DNA of 64,000 nucleotides from Pollenia angustigena (Eukaryota; Arthropoda; Insecta; Diptera; Polleniidae): the NCBI GenBank assembly GCA_930367215.1, contig OV884059.1, positions 246,015,803 through 246,079,802 on the forward strand, in the 5' to 3' direction. Under the pieces are notes generated by a model. That model ran no database searches. It saw only the letters and a list, made by a program, of their open reading frames with translations, and was not told the DNA's origin. The translations under genes were made by a program, and so were the position numbers. How positions within the stretch are numbered: the first letter of the stretch is position 1; each line of letters starts with the position of its first letter. Below are positions 9,997 through 21,809 of this stretch, piece after piece.

Positions 9997-10420
9997 AATT
10001 TCGTGAAGATCCGTCCATAATTTACCCTAAGCCCCATATAAACACTACTCCCGGAAAACAGTTTAGTACGCCTAAAACCGTAAACAATAACGCTAGCGTA
10101 ACAAAATTTGGTACGTCACACTTTTTTAGGACTAGAAATGACACTGTGCAATTTCGTGACGATCGGTCCATAATTTACCTTAGGCCCCATATAAACCCTA
10201 CTACCGGAAAAGAGTTTAGTGCGCCTCAAACCGTAAAAAATAATGCAATCATAACAAATTTTATAGGACTATTAAAGATACTGTGAAATTTCGTGAAAAT
10301 CGGTACATAATTTACGCTAGGCCCCATAGAAACCCTACTCCCGGAAAACAGTTTAGTACACCTAAAACCATAATTAATAACAAATCGTCACAGTTTAACA
10401 TAATAATAACATCATACAGA
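9997..10420 (+). repeat. Three ~137-153-bp tandem units (DINE central repeats)
   Basis: AATTTCGTGA starts at 9997, 10150 and 10287. Each unit continues with GATCSGT-CATAATTTACSCT, GGCCCCATA-AAACCCTAC, CCGGAAAA.AGTTTAGT and a CGCCTAAAACC-like block. The short frames here arise from the repeat and are not genes. Confidence 0.85.
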
Positions 10421-10632
10421 GGTTACTCCTTAAACATTCGAACTGTCGGTGGAGGGTATCAAATATTCGGCACAGCCGAATATAGCACTCTAACTTGTTT
10501 TTTTTTTTTATTTTGGTAAATTGCCTTTAATGATTTTTTATTTTTTTTTTTTTTTCTTTCCACAATTTTCTAAATTGTCGAACGACAGTCTGAAATGGAC
10601 AAAAAAAAATAAATACATACATATGTACATAT

Positions 10633-12700
10633 ATTAGACCGGGTCGACCTCCATACAAAAAAAAAAGTTGTGCCCCATAGAATGAAAGATATGTCAATGC
10701 AGTTTCTAAAACAGGAAAACATTTTTTTTTTGCCACGCCCCAAAATACAGCACTTTTGGTTTTGTATATGTAGCGCTGCCATTTAAAGTACGATCTCATC
10801 ATATCGCTTATCGTGTTTCATGGCTTGATAGTGGCTTCATTTTTGTCTTTGGTGACTTTTCAATCCGACCTGAAATTCTGGGCGCCACTTATGCCATCTC
10901 GGATCCTTCCCCCAAATGTCCAATTTTTTGGACGGTCCAAGAAAGTCCTTATAAAACTACGTATGTATAGATTTTAATATGCTCACTTTTATGACACGCC
11001 TCCAAATTAAGCCGCTTTTTTCTTTTTCACATACATTCTACATTAAACCAAGTAGAAGCCAATACAAACCAAAAAAATTTTCATCAGTCATGCCCTAGAA
11101 TAAAAGGTATATTTATTAAGTTTTAAGAACTTTAAAAAAAAATTTTGCCACACCCTAAATTACAGCCCTTTTTGTTTTAGACATATAGCAAAATAAAAAT
11201 TCTGTAAAAGCCTCCATTTTTTTTTAATGGCTCCCTAAGCCATTATCAATCTCGTACAAAACTCTGTAAGTTACGCGCAATTTTTGTTTAGTTATTCAAT
11301 AATCCTGAAAACCACTCTCTATGGCTTGTTATTTCAATTTTTAAAAACTGTTTCTTAGCCTTTGGTTTTTTTTAACTAAGCGGTGTTTTCAAGTAGACTA
11401 CTCATATTTTAATGAAAGTGAAACGGATGAATTTATTGACAAGCTTTCTCCATCTGAACTACTAGCGTTTTTTTTTTGCCAGTTTTCATATTTTGTGCCA
11501 TTTTTTTCTGGACTGTGAAACTCATCTGGCAATGTTTTTCCGTATTTTTTTATTTATTTAAATACTACAAATTAAAAATCTTAATTAAGACATTTGTAAA
11601 AGCAAACATAATGTTATATATGAGACCATGATACAGAGTTAAAACAAGAACTAAAAAAATATAAAGAAACTGCAGAATTCTAAAAATGAAAAAAAAATAA
11701 TTTAAATGCATAAAACTGAATGCCTCAAAACATGTATGCGAAAAACTATAAATAGGGCAGTCGGTGTATATAAATCTTAGCTAGACTCAAGGTGACTCAA
11801 ATTGGAGCAAGGCGAGTATATTAAAAGCTAGATAAACTAAGTTTTAGAGGGACTTTCTTAGCACGTGAAAAACTTAGACATCAGAGGGGAAGGATCCGAG
11901 ATATCATAATTTCTAGAATGTTAAGTTAGTTAAAAAAGCATTAAATACGAAAATAAATGCATATTCTAGCCATTAACAATGATATACGATACAATGAGAT
12001 TGGACTTTAAATGACGATGCTGTATATATAAAACAAAAAGGGCAGTAATTTAGGGCGTGGCAAAAAAATTTTTTTAAAGTTCTTAAAACTTATGGGGTAA
12101 TTTTGTTGTTCACTTCACCTTGCGTTGAGAAAATTTTCATATATAATTTTTTGAAATTTTAAAAAATTCAAAATTGAAAATTTTCTCAACGCAAGGTGAA
12201 GTGAACAACAAAATTACCCCCTTAATAAATATACCTTTCATTCTAGGGCGTGACTGATGAAAATTTTTTGGTTTGTATTGGCTTTTACTTGGTTTAATGT
12301 AGTATGTGTGTGAAATAGAAAAAAGGGCCTTAATTTGGAGGCGTGTCATAAAAGTGAGCATAGTAAAATCTATACATACGTAGCTTTATAAGGACTTTCT
12401 TGGACCGTCAAAAAAATTGGACATTTGGGGGAAGGATCCGAGATGGCATAAGTGGTGCCCAGAATTTCCGGTCGGATTGAAAAGTCACCAAAGACAAAAA
12501 TGAAGCCACTATCAAGCCATGAACAACGATATGCGATATGATGAGATCGGACTTTAAATGGCAGCGCTACATATAAAATACCAAAAGTGCTGTATTTTGG
12601 GGCGTGGCAAAAAAAATGTTTTCCTGTTTTAGAAACTTCATTGACATATCTTTCATTCTAGGGCGTGACTGGCACAACTTTTTTTTCGACCCACCCTAAT
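10633..12700. mobile_element. Foldback element with >500-bp modular inverted arms
   Basis: The left arm (10633-~11185) and right arm (~12030-12700) are inverted copies starting ATTAGACCGGGTCGA / ATTAGGGTGGGTCGA. Shared blocks include AGCGCTGCCATTTAAAGT, CTCGGATCCTTCCCCCAAAT and the repeated GCCACGCCC motif. The right half also contains a diverged direct duplicate of one arm module (11845-12070 versus 12385-12610, both with GGAAGGATCCGAGAT). Modular arms are typical of foldback elements. There is no transposase. A 129-bp Harbinger MITE sits in the right arm. Confidence 0.8.
12093..12221. mobile_element. 129-bp hairpin MITE, PIF/Harbinger type
   Basis: The near-perfect inverted repeat starts TGGGGTAATTTTGTTGTTC, has ~50-bp arms and is flanked by TTA (12090-12092 and 12222-12224). 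The opposite arm of the foldback element (11115-11130) lacks it and reads AAGTTTTAAGAAC directly, so it is an internal empty-site control. A TTA TSD is the Harbinger preference. Confidence 0.85.
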
Positions 12701-14384
12701 GTATATTTATCATTTAATCCTTTTTTTATAACAATTTTTTTTTTTTTTTTGGCAATTAAGCACTTTATGAAAGACTGTTTCTGGCAGCGTTGTTTGTAGC
12801 TGAGCCCGGACTAGAGTTGTCGGATTAGGGGACTAATTCCCTAATTGGGGGTTATATTTTGGAAACGGGGATACAACATTTGAAATGGGAAATTAGGTAT
12901 TTTGTTGACGATAATTTTTTAATTTTGGGGATTTATATACGGTAATAGAGAAAGTGATAATTTTTTGTGTTAGTGCCGCCTGGCTTTTTAGTCTTTAAAT
13001 TAACTTGTTTAGTGTCTGGTGAAGTGTTTGGCAACAGTGAAAACAATATAGGTGTGTGTATTTTTGGCTCAGTAGAAAAAATGCCAATGGGTTTAACTGC
13101 CAAAATTATGAAATGTTTTAAAATAATTAAAGGCGAAAAGTTAAAATGTGTAAACAGAGATGAGTTTTGTAAGGGAAAAATTTTTCGATTTTTCTAATTT
13201 GTTTTTACAATTATACATATACTACCAACGAGTTGATTGAAACATCCAACAGCACATATGCCATCAATCAAAATTTTACTTTTATAACTGTTTGGCATAT
13301 ATTTTCTTTTATTAACTGAACGCTTTTGTGAAATGCACTGCATTTTCTTCAATGCAGAGTTTAAATAACGCGCTGTCGTATATGTATGTTTATAAGTTTC
13401 ACAATTTGCTGATTATACGACGACCACTTATCATTTTTAACTCTATTCTTCAATCGTTTTGATGTTTATAGTTCATCACTTCACTGAGATCTGATATTGA
13501 CAAACTCCTAACAGTATTAAATTACACCAAGAACAATCTTTCGATGTAAAAAAAATGTAAAACTACAAAAGTTAAAATAAACACAATTTTAAAAATATTA
13601 AAACAAGTCCTAAAGCAGACCATACACGATTCAATTTAATTGTCAATTGTCGGTTGTTCTCCAAATTAAAGCGTGTATAGCTTTGTCAATTGATTAGCTT
13701 GACGGTTGTCGAGTTGGTTGAAGAAAAATCAAAAGATTTTGATTTTTTCAAGTTGACTACTAAGTCTTTCAATTTGATTGCCCTGTGCGTGCTCGAGTCT
13801 CTTGATTAGCTGTCAAAATTAATGTTTGTAGTTTTCTTTTGCAAAAAAAAGTTAAGTATATTAAAAATTACAAAAAAATTATACAATTTCACCATTCATA
13901 CAAATTAAAAAAAAAAACAATTATATTTTTAAAAGAAACATCATTAGTGAATCGCCTTAATAAAGTGGCAGACAATTGTTATTTTCATGTACATATGTAT
14001 ATAAAATACATACTTACATACAAATATTCTATATTTTCAAAATATTCGCAAGTAAAAGAGAAGAGAACGTCCATTATTTAAGCGATAAAATTCTGCTTTA
14101 AGAAAATAGTTCAAGTAAACATAAAAGAAGAAGAAACAAAGATAGATGGGTTGGAAAAAACTAAATTTCTTTTATATTAAGGCAATAATAATAATAACAA
14201 ACACTTTGTTAAACATTATGGCAACAAAAGAGAAAAACCTTTTTGAGCCTAAGGATGTATTTGTGTTTGGATGTGCATTTTAAGCAAGAGAGAAATTAAG
14301 ATAACAGTCTTTAAGAAACCACAAAAGTCTTTGACAATCGACATATTCAATCCCTTATCACAAACGAAAAAGAAATATGGATAC
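12701..14384. other. AT-rich interval; candidate decayed MITE at ~13614-13802
   Basis: No gene was found. At 13614 TAA is followed by AGCAGACCATACACGATTC, resembling the Harbinger-type ends seen at 48014 and 56465. A weak inverted partner (CAATTTGATTGCCCTGTGCG…CTCT) ends near 13801. The 12811-12920 stretch repeats GGGGA/CTAATTCCC words and may be one end of a hAT. The small frames at 12967-13197 and 13839-14081 have no recognisable homology. Confidence 0.4.
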
Positions 14385-14739
14385 TAGGGATGCCAATCGG
14401 AATTGATTTTAGAAAATCCCGGGATTCGGGATTTTGAAATCCCGATCCCGAAATTCCGGGATTTCTGGATACTGAGATTTCCCGGGATTTTTTAAATAAA
14501 CAACACTTTTTATTTATTTATGAATTTTCAAAAGGTATAATATATATAACATATATTTTAAAAAAAGAAAAATATAAAAAAATACAACTGAAATATAATT
14601 TTTAATAATTTTTTTTTTGTATAGAGTATAAAAATTAAATAAAAACAAACATTTTTGTACACAAAAGTTGATATATTAAAAATCCCGGGACTAATAAAAA
14701 TCAATCCCGGGATTCGGGATTTCCCGTTTGGCATCCCTA
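14385..14739. mobile_element. 355-bp hAT MITE with CCCGGGATT subterminal array
   Basis: TIRs TAGGGATGCCAA… and …TTGGCATCCCTA are flanked by ATGGATAC (14377-14384) and ATAGATAC (14740-14747), a 7-of-8 match. Both ends are packed with CCCGGGATT or ATCCCGAATCC words. No coding. A related CCCGGGA array without recognised ends is at 47447-47540. Confidence 0.85.
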
Positions 14740-14805
14740 ATAGATACCGCAATCGAGTTATTTGTATATTTCGTGAATATTTCGACAGATGAGCCTCTAA
14801 TACAC

Positions 14806-16049
14806 TTTTCTTCTTCTTCTTATTTCCTTTAGCTCCCTGTGGAGCATAGGGCCTCAACGTAATTTTGCCATTCTCCTCTATCTCGAGCGATGATTTTTGA
14901 ACTGTTGAAATTGTATCCCATTTTTTTCATATCATCTTCAATAGTTTGTCTCCTTGCGGGTTCCATTCTAGAGCCTGTCCGCATATTTCTGTTTGTGATT
15001 TCCGCAGGGTGTGACCAATCCAATTCCATCGTCTCTTTTTAATTTCGAGTTGTATTTCAATTTGGTTGCATTTCTCGAGAAGTAATTTGTTGGCTATGGT
15101 ATTTGGCCACCAGATCTTCAAAATTTTCCTGAGGCATTTATTTACGAAAATTTGAAGTTTCTTTTAAGTGCTTTCATCATTAGCCAGGTCTCGCATCCGT
15201 ATAAAAGAACAGATTTTACGTTTGAGTTAAAGATACGTAATTTGGTGTGGGTGTAGATTGATGATGACCTCCAGATTTTCCATAGCTGTGAGAAAGCGCC
15301 TTGTGCTTTGGATATTCTACTATGGATATCGTTTGCAGCTCCGCCATCTGGGGAAATGACACTCCCGAGGTAGGTGAAGGAGATCACATTGTCGATAGCA
15401 TTCTCACCGGCTTTAAAGTTTGCGTCAGAGTTGGTCGCATTTATTTTTAACGTTTTGGTTTTTGCGGAGTTAATTTTTAAGCCAACATTGTTAGATTCGG
15501 TGATAAGGTTGTCAATTTTATCCTGCATATCGGCATGCCTTGATGATATCAGGCATATGTCATCTGCATATGCCAAATCTTCCAATTGGCTTTGGAGGTT
15601 CCAAGTGATACCACGGTTTTTTTCGTCTATAGCCCGTGTTAAAACATCGTCCAGCACTATCAGAAATAGTATAGGTGACATGAGGCAGCCCTGTCGAACA
15701 CCAGAAATGGTGTTGAACTCCGCAGATAAGCGACCATTGTACAGAACTCTGCACTTGAAGCCATCGTATTGTGCCTTTATCAGTCTTATAAGCTTTGGTG
15801 AAATACCCCTCTGTATTAAAGCGTTCCATATACAGTCTCTGTTAATGCTGTCGAATGCTGTGCTATAATCGACGAATACAAGTTGGAGAGCGGTTCTAAA
15901 CTCCACGGACTGTTCTATTATTATCCTCAATGTATTAATGTGGTCGACACATGAGCGGGATGTAGGAGTCGAGCTGTGGTTATTGGACATGCTTTAATCA
16001 TCTCAGCTGATATGTTATCAACTCCCGGAGACTTGTTGTTCTTCATTGA
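14806..16049 (-). mobile_element. 5'-truncated LINE insertion with 11-bp TSD
   Basis: A perfect direct repeat CTCTAATACAC occurs at 14795-14805 and 16050-16060. On the minus strand the insert starts SMKNNKSPGVDNIS-type coding, goes through a reverse transcriptase and ends, after ALCSTGS-stop at 14829, in an AAG/AAGAAG-rich tail. 5' truncation, a 3' simple-repeat tail and a TSD are the marks of target-primed reverse transcription. Confidence 0.9.
14829..16048 (-). pseudogene. Reverse transcriptase of a non-LTR retrotransposon, deleted and frameshifted
   Basis: The longest frame (15990-15142) holds FVDYSTAFDSINRDCIWNAL, GVRQGCLMSP, AYADDICLISS (catalytic YADD), SFTYLGSVISPDGG and LLYGCETWLMM. 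Other frames at 15121-14829 carry [10 protein letters not shown] and end MKKMGYN…ALCSTGS. Upstream, KNNKSPGVDNISAEMIKA is in another frame. The segment that should link it to RSCVDHINTLR (the IPKKGD…NWRGI…GFRPG fingers of related proteins) is missing, so an internal deletion removed part of the RT. The post-[10 protein letters not shown] domain is typical of RTE-like insect and flatworm elements. The clade is not certain. The endonuclease part was never inserted. Confidence 0.85.
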
Positions 16050-16060
16050 CTCTAATACAC

Positions 16061-18194
16061 CACTGTTAAGAAAATTAATGCGCTCCGGATGAAAATAACA
16101 AAAATATTAGTTTAAAAAAAAGCCCTAACTAACCGATTATTAATTAAAATATATTTAGCATGTCACAACTACTTGCTTGCATGATGTTACATACACCGAA
16201 ACATAAAAGGCGTTGATTTATTAAACTTTTAAAAATATGCGTTTACTTTGTGCAATTTTTAATTGAATCCCTCGACTTCAAAAAATTTAATTTACTTCGA
16301 CCTCAGTGTGACCATTTTGGCATTTTTGTAGCTAAACATTTAAATTTAGCTCCAACATTTTCATTTAGCATTTAAATCGGTATTTTTATAAAATGTGTTT
16401 CAAGTTTCCTGTTGGTTTTATTTTAAATATTTGAAGAAATTTTTATGGATAAAACTTAATTTTGTTTATCAATTAATTTAAATTAAGACTTGAAATAGTT
16501 GCACTAAAAAAAAAATTTTGTATGGAAGTGGATAATTCGTGTCTTTAGAAACGGGTTACCTGTATTGTAAGCAAAATAGAATACTTAGGGAATCTTATAA
16601 ATGTACTAATCATGTTCATTTATTTAATGTTAATATTAAAGGCTCATTTCTCCAAGTCATTTTTAGTTATAACTGTCAAAATTATATTGTTAACTGAACG
16701 AAGTATAGAAATAAAATTGTTTGTATTTTGCTTGTATCAGAGGTTTTGCGGGCCGCCTGAATTTGAAATTTTAATTTTGTTACAAATGAATCACTAAATT
16801 TATTTAGTTTCAAAAAATGTTATACTGTTAATAAATTTATAAAAATAAATCTTAAGAATGAATAAGCATTTTTTTTACACAGAGAAAAATAAAGAAAAAT
16901 AGAAAGAAAAAAAATTAGGGCTCTTACATTATCTTAACAAGTTTGTTGCTTCCAATTGCCATAATTTTTATAACAATTTACCTCACAGCTTGTAATTCTC
17001 CTTTTTATTCCACTGTAAATTATTAATTTATCCTTATTTTTATTATTTTCAGTTTGAAAAGAAGATGTTTAAAGTGAAAGACTTCATCAATATTGTTTTT
17101 TTTTTTTTTTTTGTTATAATAAAACTTGCAATAACTTTCAAAATATTAACTCACAAAAAGCCCAATCTTTTAGTTTTTAGTTTTATTTGACCTTTTTTAA
17201 AGTAATGAACGTTTATTTTTATTTAAGCTCTTTGTCTTTTTTATGAGAAAAAAAAATTTTTTTTATATAATTATTTTCGATACTTCGCTGGCCGTCGCAC
17301 ACTGGTTCATATTTTGGCGGCCAAAATTATTTTTTTTTGTGTTCTCCGATCTTAAAATTTTTTTTATTCATGTGAAAGTAAATACTAGTGAACCTCGGGA
17401 GCCAAAAAATTTCAACCCTATTACAACTATTTCATTGAGAACAGGGTGGTCCGAAATGGACTTTCTTAATATTTGGTTATAGTTTTGAATTTCTGAGTAA
17501 ATTTTTGAAGTTGAAATGCTCATAACTTTTTTGTTTTTTAAGATTTTTTGACAGAATAAGTTTTGTGAATTAGTTTTTTTTCTTAGCTACACGTGGTTTA
17601 AAGCATTAAGCTCTGCGACCTCTAGAACTATTTAATTTTTTTTTTTTTTTTAATGTCAAAATTTCTCGGAAATTTCCTACTTTATAGAGCATAAGTCCTG
17701 CCCGTCAAAACGCGTCAAAAAAAAATCTATACTCTCTTGTAGTCCAGAATCTAACCTACATTTCTATACCCGTTTGGGCACGACCTTGCGAACTACAGCA
17801 ATTTCTGTGACCCAAAGTAAGATATTCGGTTAAAAAAATAAGTCCTGCAAGGACACATTACTGAAATTAAAGAAGATGAGTCTTAAAGAATTTTCGACAA
17901 ATAAAGCAGTTCAGGCCACATAAATTATCACAGGAGTACATTTTGAATTAATAAGACGATTCCAGATCATTTTACAAGTTATATCATGTAGCAGAAAGAT
18001 AAATGCAAAAAAATTTGGCCAGTATGCAAATGAAACAGCAATTCTTTATAACAAAAAATACTCTTGGAGACATATGCCAACCACAGTTCATAAAATGGGG
18101 AACAAATATTTCAACACAATATGCTACCAGTTGGAGATCTATCTGAAGAAGCGCAAGAAAAAAGGAACAAAGACTACAGATTCTTCCGCGAGCA
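16061..18194. other. AT-rich interval without recognised gene
   Basis: No supported coding sequence. CAGTGTGACCATTTTGGCA at about 16303 resembles a hAT terminus but no partner end was found. The 17281-17460 stretch (CGTCGCACACTGG…) shares the CGTCGCACA word with ~19250 and may be part of the same old repeat. Confidence 0.4.
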
Positions 18195-18728
18195 TCTATC
18201 TATATATATATAAAAATGAAAAATGTTTGTGTGTTTGTGTGTTTGTTTGTTTGTTGGCTTATAGACTCCGAAACTACTGAACCGATTTTCTTGAAATTTT
18301 TACAGTAACATCACGTGAGCCCCAAAAATAAAATAGGCTACTTATTTTTTCGATAGGGGCAGGGGAATAGGTACCCCCCATAGGATGCCAATATTTATTA
18401 TCGCATATCTTAAGAGCCGCTGGACGCATTTTGCTGAACTTTTTGTAGTAGGATCTTCTGAGCCCCGAAATTGAAATAAAATAGCAGCGGGGGTATTTGA
18501 ATCCCCCATAGGACGCCAATGTTTAACATTGCATATCTTAAGAACTGTTATAGTGAGAATGTTCAAACTTTGTAGAAGTCACTCTTATGGTATACCACAC
18601 TTTTGAGAAAAAAAATAAAGCGGGTAGGCGCAGGGGGGAAATACCTCCCATAGGATGTATATATTAATTATCTCTCATTTCAAGAAGTGGTTAAAGAAGT
18701 GTAGCGAAGCTCACCGGGTTAAGCTAGT
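18195..18728 (+). mobile_element. Helitron-like non-autonomous element
   Basis: It starts TCTATCTATATATATATAAA, passes GTTTGTTTGTTTGTTGGC and CTACTGAACCGATTTTCTTG, and ends GCGAAGCTCACCGGGTTAAG then CTAGT, followed by T. It matches 3233-4062 (reverse) module by module but lacks that copy's internal duplication. No Rep/helicase coding. Confidence 0.65.
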
Positions 18729-21395
18729 TAATATATAAAAATAAAATACACATACATCTCAAACCAAAAATAAAAGTTGAATTACCTAAAATGTTATCGA
18801 TAGCCAAGAATGCTATTTGGGCATTTTTCAAAATATTCCTTTTCAGTTGTATCCTTATAACAACTCGTCTCGTCCCAAAAAAGCCAACCTTTGGCCCCTG
18901 TGAATATTGGGACTAAAAAATTTACAGGGGCCAAATATTGGCATTTTCTGACAGGATCTAAGTTCGACAATAAAAAAATAAGTATCAGTTGTAAAATACA
19001 AGAGAAATAATGATAAATTATAAAAAAATCATATTTGAAATATTCAACTTTTACACCGAAACTCAACAAAAAAATGAAAATGCATTTTGAACTCCCCATA
19101 ACTTTTGCTCCTATCAGTCGAATTTTACGTTTTATAGTGCAAATAAAAGCCTAACATCGCACCTATCGAGCAAAAAAAATCGCATAAAAAAATACCGATC
19201 CAGTCAAAAGTTATGGAATTTTTACCGCCTTCTCGTAAAATTTCCCACTGTGCGTCGCACAGTAGCGCCCGTAGAGCAAACGAGGTTGCAAAAATCAAAA
19301 TTTTCATGAGCACCGACGAAGTTTTGAATAAACTCATGTTATAGGAAACTTTTCAACGATTTCAAATCTGCCACTCTTAATAATATCACATTTTTAGTTT
19401 AGAAGATATAGCCGTTCAAAGTTGACCGACTTTCGGTTTTCAAAAAAACACACAATTTTTAGTAAATTTGTTGCGATTTCAGGTGTAATATCACGAAAAA
19501 TAGGTAACGAATCGCCTTATTTTTTGTTTGTATTGATTGATGCATTTATTAAATGTGTAATGATAAAAAAAAAATGAACTGTTTGCTTTGTGTTTCTCCT
19601 GGTAAATCACTATTTAAAAACTATCCGTTTTTTCACTATTTTTCAACTTTGACGGAAAATAACAAAAATCTATATTTTTCTATATTTGCCATATTTGCAA
19701 AATCTGTTCTTTGATTATTTCTTTACATAATTCAAAAATTTTATCTGCCCGTACGTGCCCGTTTGGCTTCTAGAGGTAAAAAAGGTTAAAAAGACATGGT
19801 TGCCATACTAATATTGCGGTTTAATAAAATTCTTTAATTTGGCCCCTACAGCGCGTAGGATGCTCCTAGATGGGTCAAATGTATGACCAACCCCACTTTA
19901 TTATTTATTGCCGAATTTCGGTTTTTTTAGTTATTTCAATAAACTAAACCATTTTTGAGTTACGCGAATATATGCTGTGCAGCGCCTTACATTTTCGAAA
20001 TAACGGTATATCTTGAAAACAAGAGCTAATTTAAAAAAACGGTTAGCACCACTGAATTCAGCGTCCCCAATTAGGGTGAAATGCCAGGTGCGCGGCATTC
20101 GAGTTATCGAGTATTCGAGTTATTCGAGTTATTGAAGAAATAAGCTCAACACATTCGGCTAATTCGGCGAAATTATGACATTTTGAGTATGACATAACTT
20201 TTGAAAAAAAAATTTTAAAATTTTTTTTCGTTCATATATGTTCCTTATAAGATAAAAGGAACATTCTCACCAAATTTCATTAAAATCGGAAGGGGTCGTG
20301 TCCCACTCTTGGTCGTTTTGACATGGAATTACCCATATACCGAAAATACAGAAAATTGAAAAAATAAATTTAAAAAAAAAAAATTTTTTTTTTTAATTTG
20401 TTGGGTAATAATTTAGAACCCTAAAGAAAAAAAAAATAAAAACAATCTAAAAATGTAAAATAATTTTTTTTTAGGTACCATAAAATTGATTTTTCTACTA
20501 ATTTTAACTTTGATAACCCATAAGTAGGCCCCTACACAGCGTAGCACCCTTTTCAAATGCACATTTCATAGGCTGAACAGTTATCTATCATATGCTGTTT
20601 AAACTGTTCAATTACCTTATTCGGTTCAAAAGATATGATTTTTGCAACGAAAAAACTCAAATGGCGCCACTGTGCGTCGGTTAGCATCATGACGTGCGAA
20701 TAAAGTTTTGAATTTCAATTTTTCTCCTTACTATACAAAATTAACATTTAATTACAAAATTTTAAGTATTTTCTAATAATTTCGCGGTTTTTTTAATAAA
20801 CTAAATTTTAATGGCAAATGATAGATGTTGTGATGGATGAGTTGTTTGGCGGATATATGAAACAGTGATAATTTTCAGCAGCGTAGTAATATATGCGCGG
20901 AACGAGCTAAATAGCTTTACTTTTTTGTTATACAGTTGCTTATTTTATGTATTTATGCCTGTATTCATAAAAATATTTAAAATTTAATAAAGGCTTGAAA
21001 ACCATATTTTCTATGAAAATTTTCCTTAATAAACATTTATTAAATTTTATAATCATTTATGAATATGGGGGCTAAAATATATATCATATATAAACAATAA
21101 ATGTACCATATATAATGAGTATGGAAATTAAAAAAAAAAATTTTTTTTTGAGGAGCTTTAGAAATTGCATTTGGTGCGAAAACTTTTTTGGCCAAAATGG
21201 CCTAAAAAAATTATTTTCATTATCAATACTAAATTGCCCATCGCGTGGTGGGATGAAGAAATTTTGTCCAAAAAAGTCATTACCCTAATAAAAAAAACTC
21301 GACAAAAAGGTTAAATAATATATAAGATCAGTTCAATATACATTAATCTTTTTAAATAAGCAATTTATGATCTCCTTGTGAGGAAAATTTAGACA
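18729..21395. other. Interval with old repeat fragments, no gene
   Basis: Small structures only: an inverted repeat TTTGGCCCCTGT…ACAGGGGCCAAA (18890-18937); a CACTGTGCGTCGCACAGT palindrome near 19246; a related CACTGTGCGTCGG near 20669; two GGCCCCTACA-AGCG-GTAG blocks (19838, 20528); and TCGAGTTAT(T) reiterations at 20098-20135. They suggest one or more decayed TIR elements whose limits I cannot fix. Frames at 18794-19099 and 19125-19337 have no recognisable homology. Confidence 0.4.
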
Positions 21396-21613
21396 CTACA
21401 GTGTATCTTCTGTCATTGTTGATCCGAGCCATGTTTTTATTCGACGAAGGGTAGGAAATGACCTCCCGCTTGTAGCTTTACGGACGAGCATTGAATCGAA
21501 AATTTTAAATATTTTTCTTAGATTTGGGTAAATATCTTCATCACAGTTTATTAAAGCATCTGCAACGTTATCTGATAGATCAGGCTCAAGTTTAGATTTT
21601 AGTAGGTGTTTAT
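21396..21613 (-). pseudogene. hAT transposase C terminus, separated from its gene by ~11 kb
   Basis: From 21613 the minus strand reads DKHLLKSKLEPDLSDNVADA, then YPNLRKIFKIFD, then GRSFPTLRRIKTWLGSTM and a stop at 21396. This is the hAT dimerisation region (the family usually has ERSFSTLRRLKTWLRSTM). The bridge KPQLADELIIFDKR is encoded by 28225-28196 plus one TSD copy of each insertion. Coding thus continues in frame from the fragment at 32522. This proves that both retroelements inserted into this gene. Confidence 0.85.
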
Positions 21614-21809
21614 CTCTTTTATCAAATTTATTTTATTTATTTTTTTTATTTATTTAATAGATATTTATATTACATTTTTATAATCTTAGAGATTAAATAT
21701 TACTATATTATCTATATTTGGCATAACATGATAGTTGTGAGCCAGATTGGCATATATAAAGCTATGAGTTATTTCATTTATTTACGTTGTTTCCAAATTT
21801 ATACAGAGT

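Larger units (their letters stand above)
9229..10503 (+). mobile_element. DINE-1/Helentron-like element with central tandem repeats
   Basis: It starts with inverted TATACCCTCC…GAGGGTATA, holds the fly-typical core CCATGTCCGTCTGTCCGTCT, then three tandem ~140-150-bp units. Near the 3' end is the hairpin ATTCGGCACAGCCGAAT followed 10-12 bases later by the end ACTCTAACTTG before a T tract. A perfect short hairpin just before the 3' end is the Helitron-class signature, and central ~150-bp repeats are described for DINE-TR1-type elements in flies. No coding. A 358-bp MITE is nested at 9328-9685. Confidence 0.65.

Noticed and set aside
9978..10519. Two open frames repeating the sequence YxRPHxNPTxGKxFSxP
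   Set aside because: The periodic 'protein' follows the ~150-bp tandem DNA repeat of the DINE element; stop codons and frame differ between units.
15374..15868. 164-codon plus-strand frame opposite the LINE RT
   Set aside because: It is the antisense shadow of the well-supported RT frame on the minus strand.
18793..19337. Frames of 101 and 70 codons on the minus strand
   Set aside because: No recognisable domain; the surrounding DNA contains CGTCGCACAGT repeat fragments typical of decayed TIR elements.
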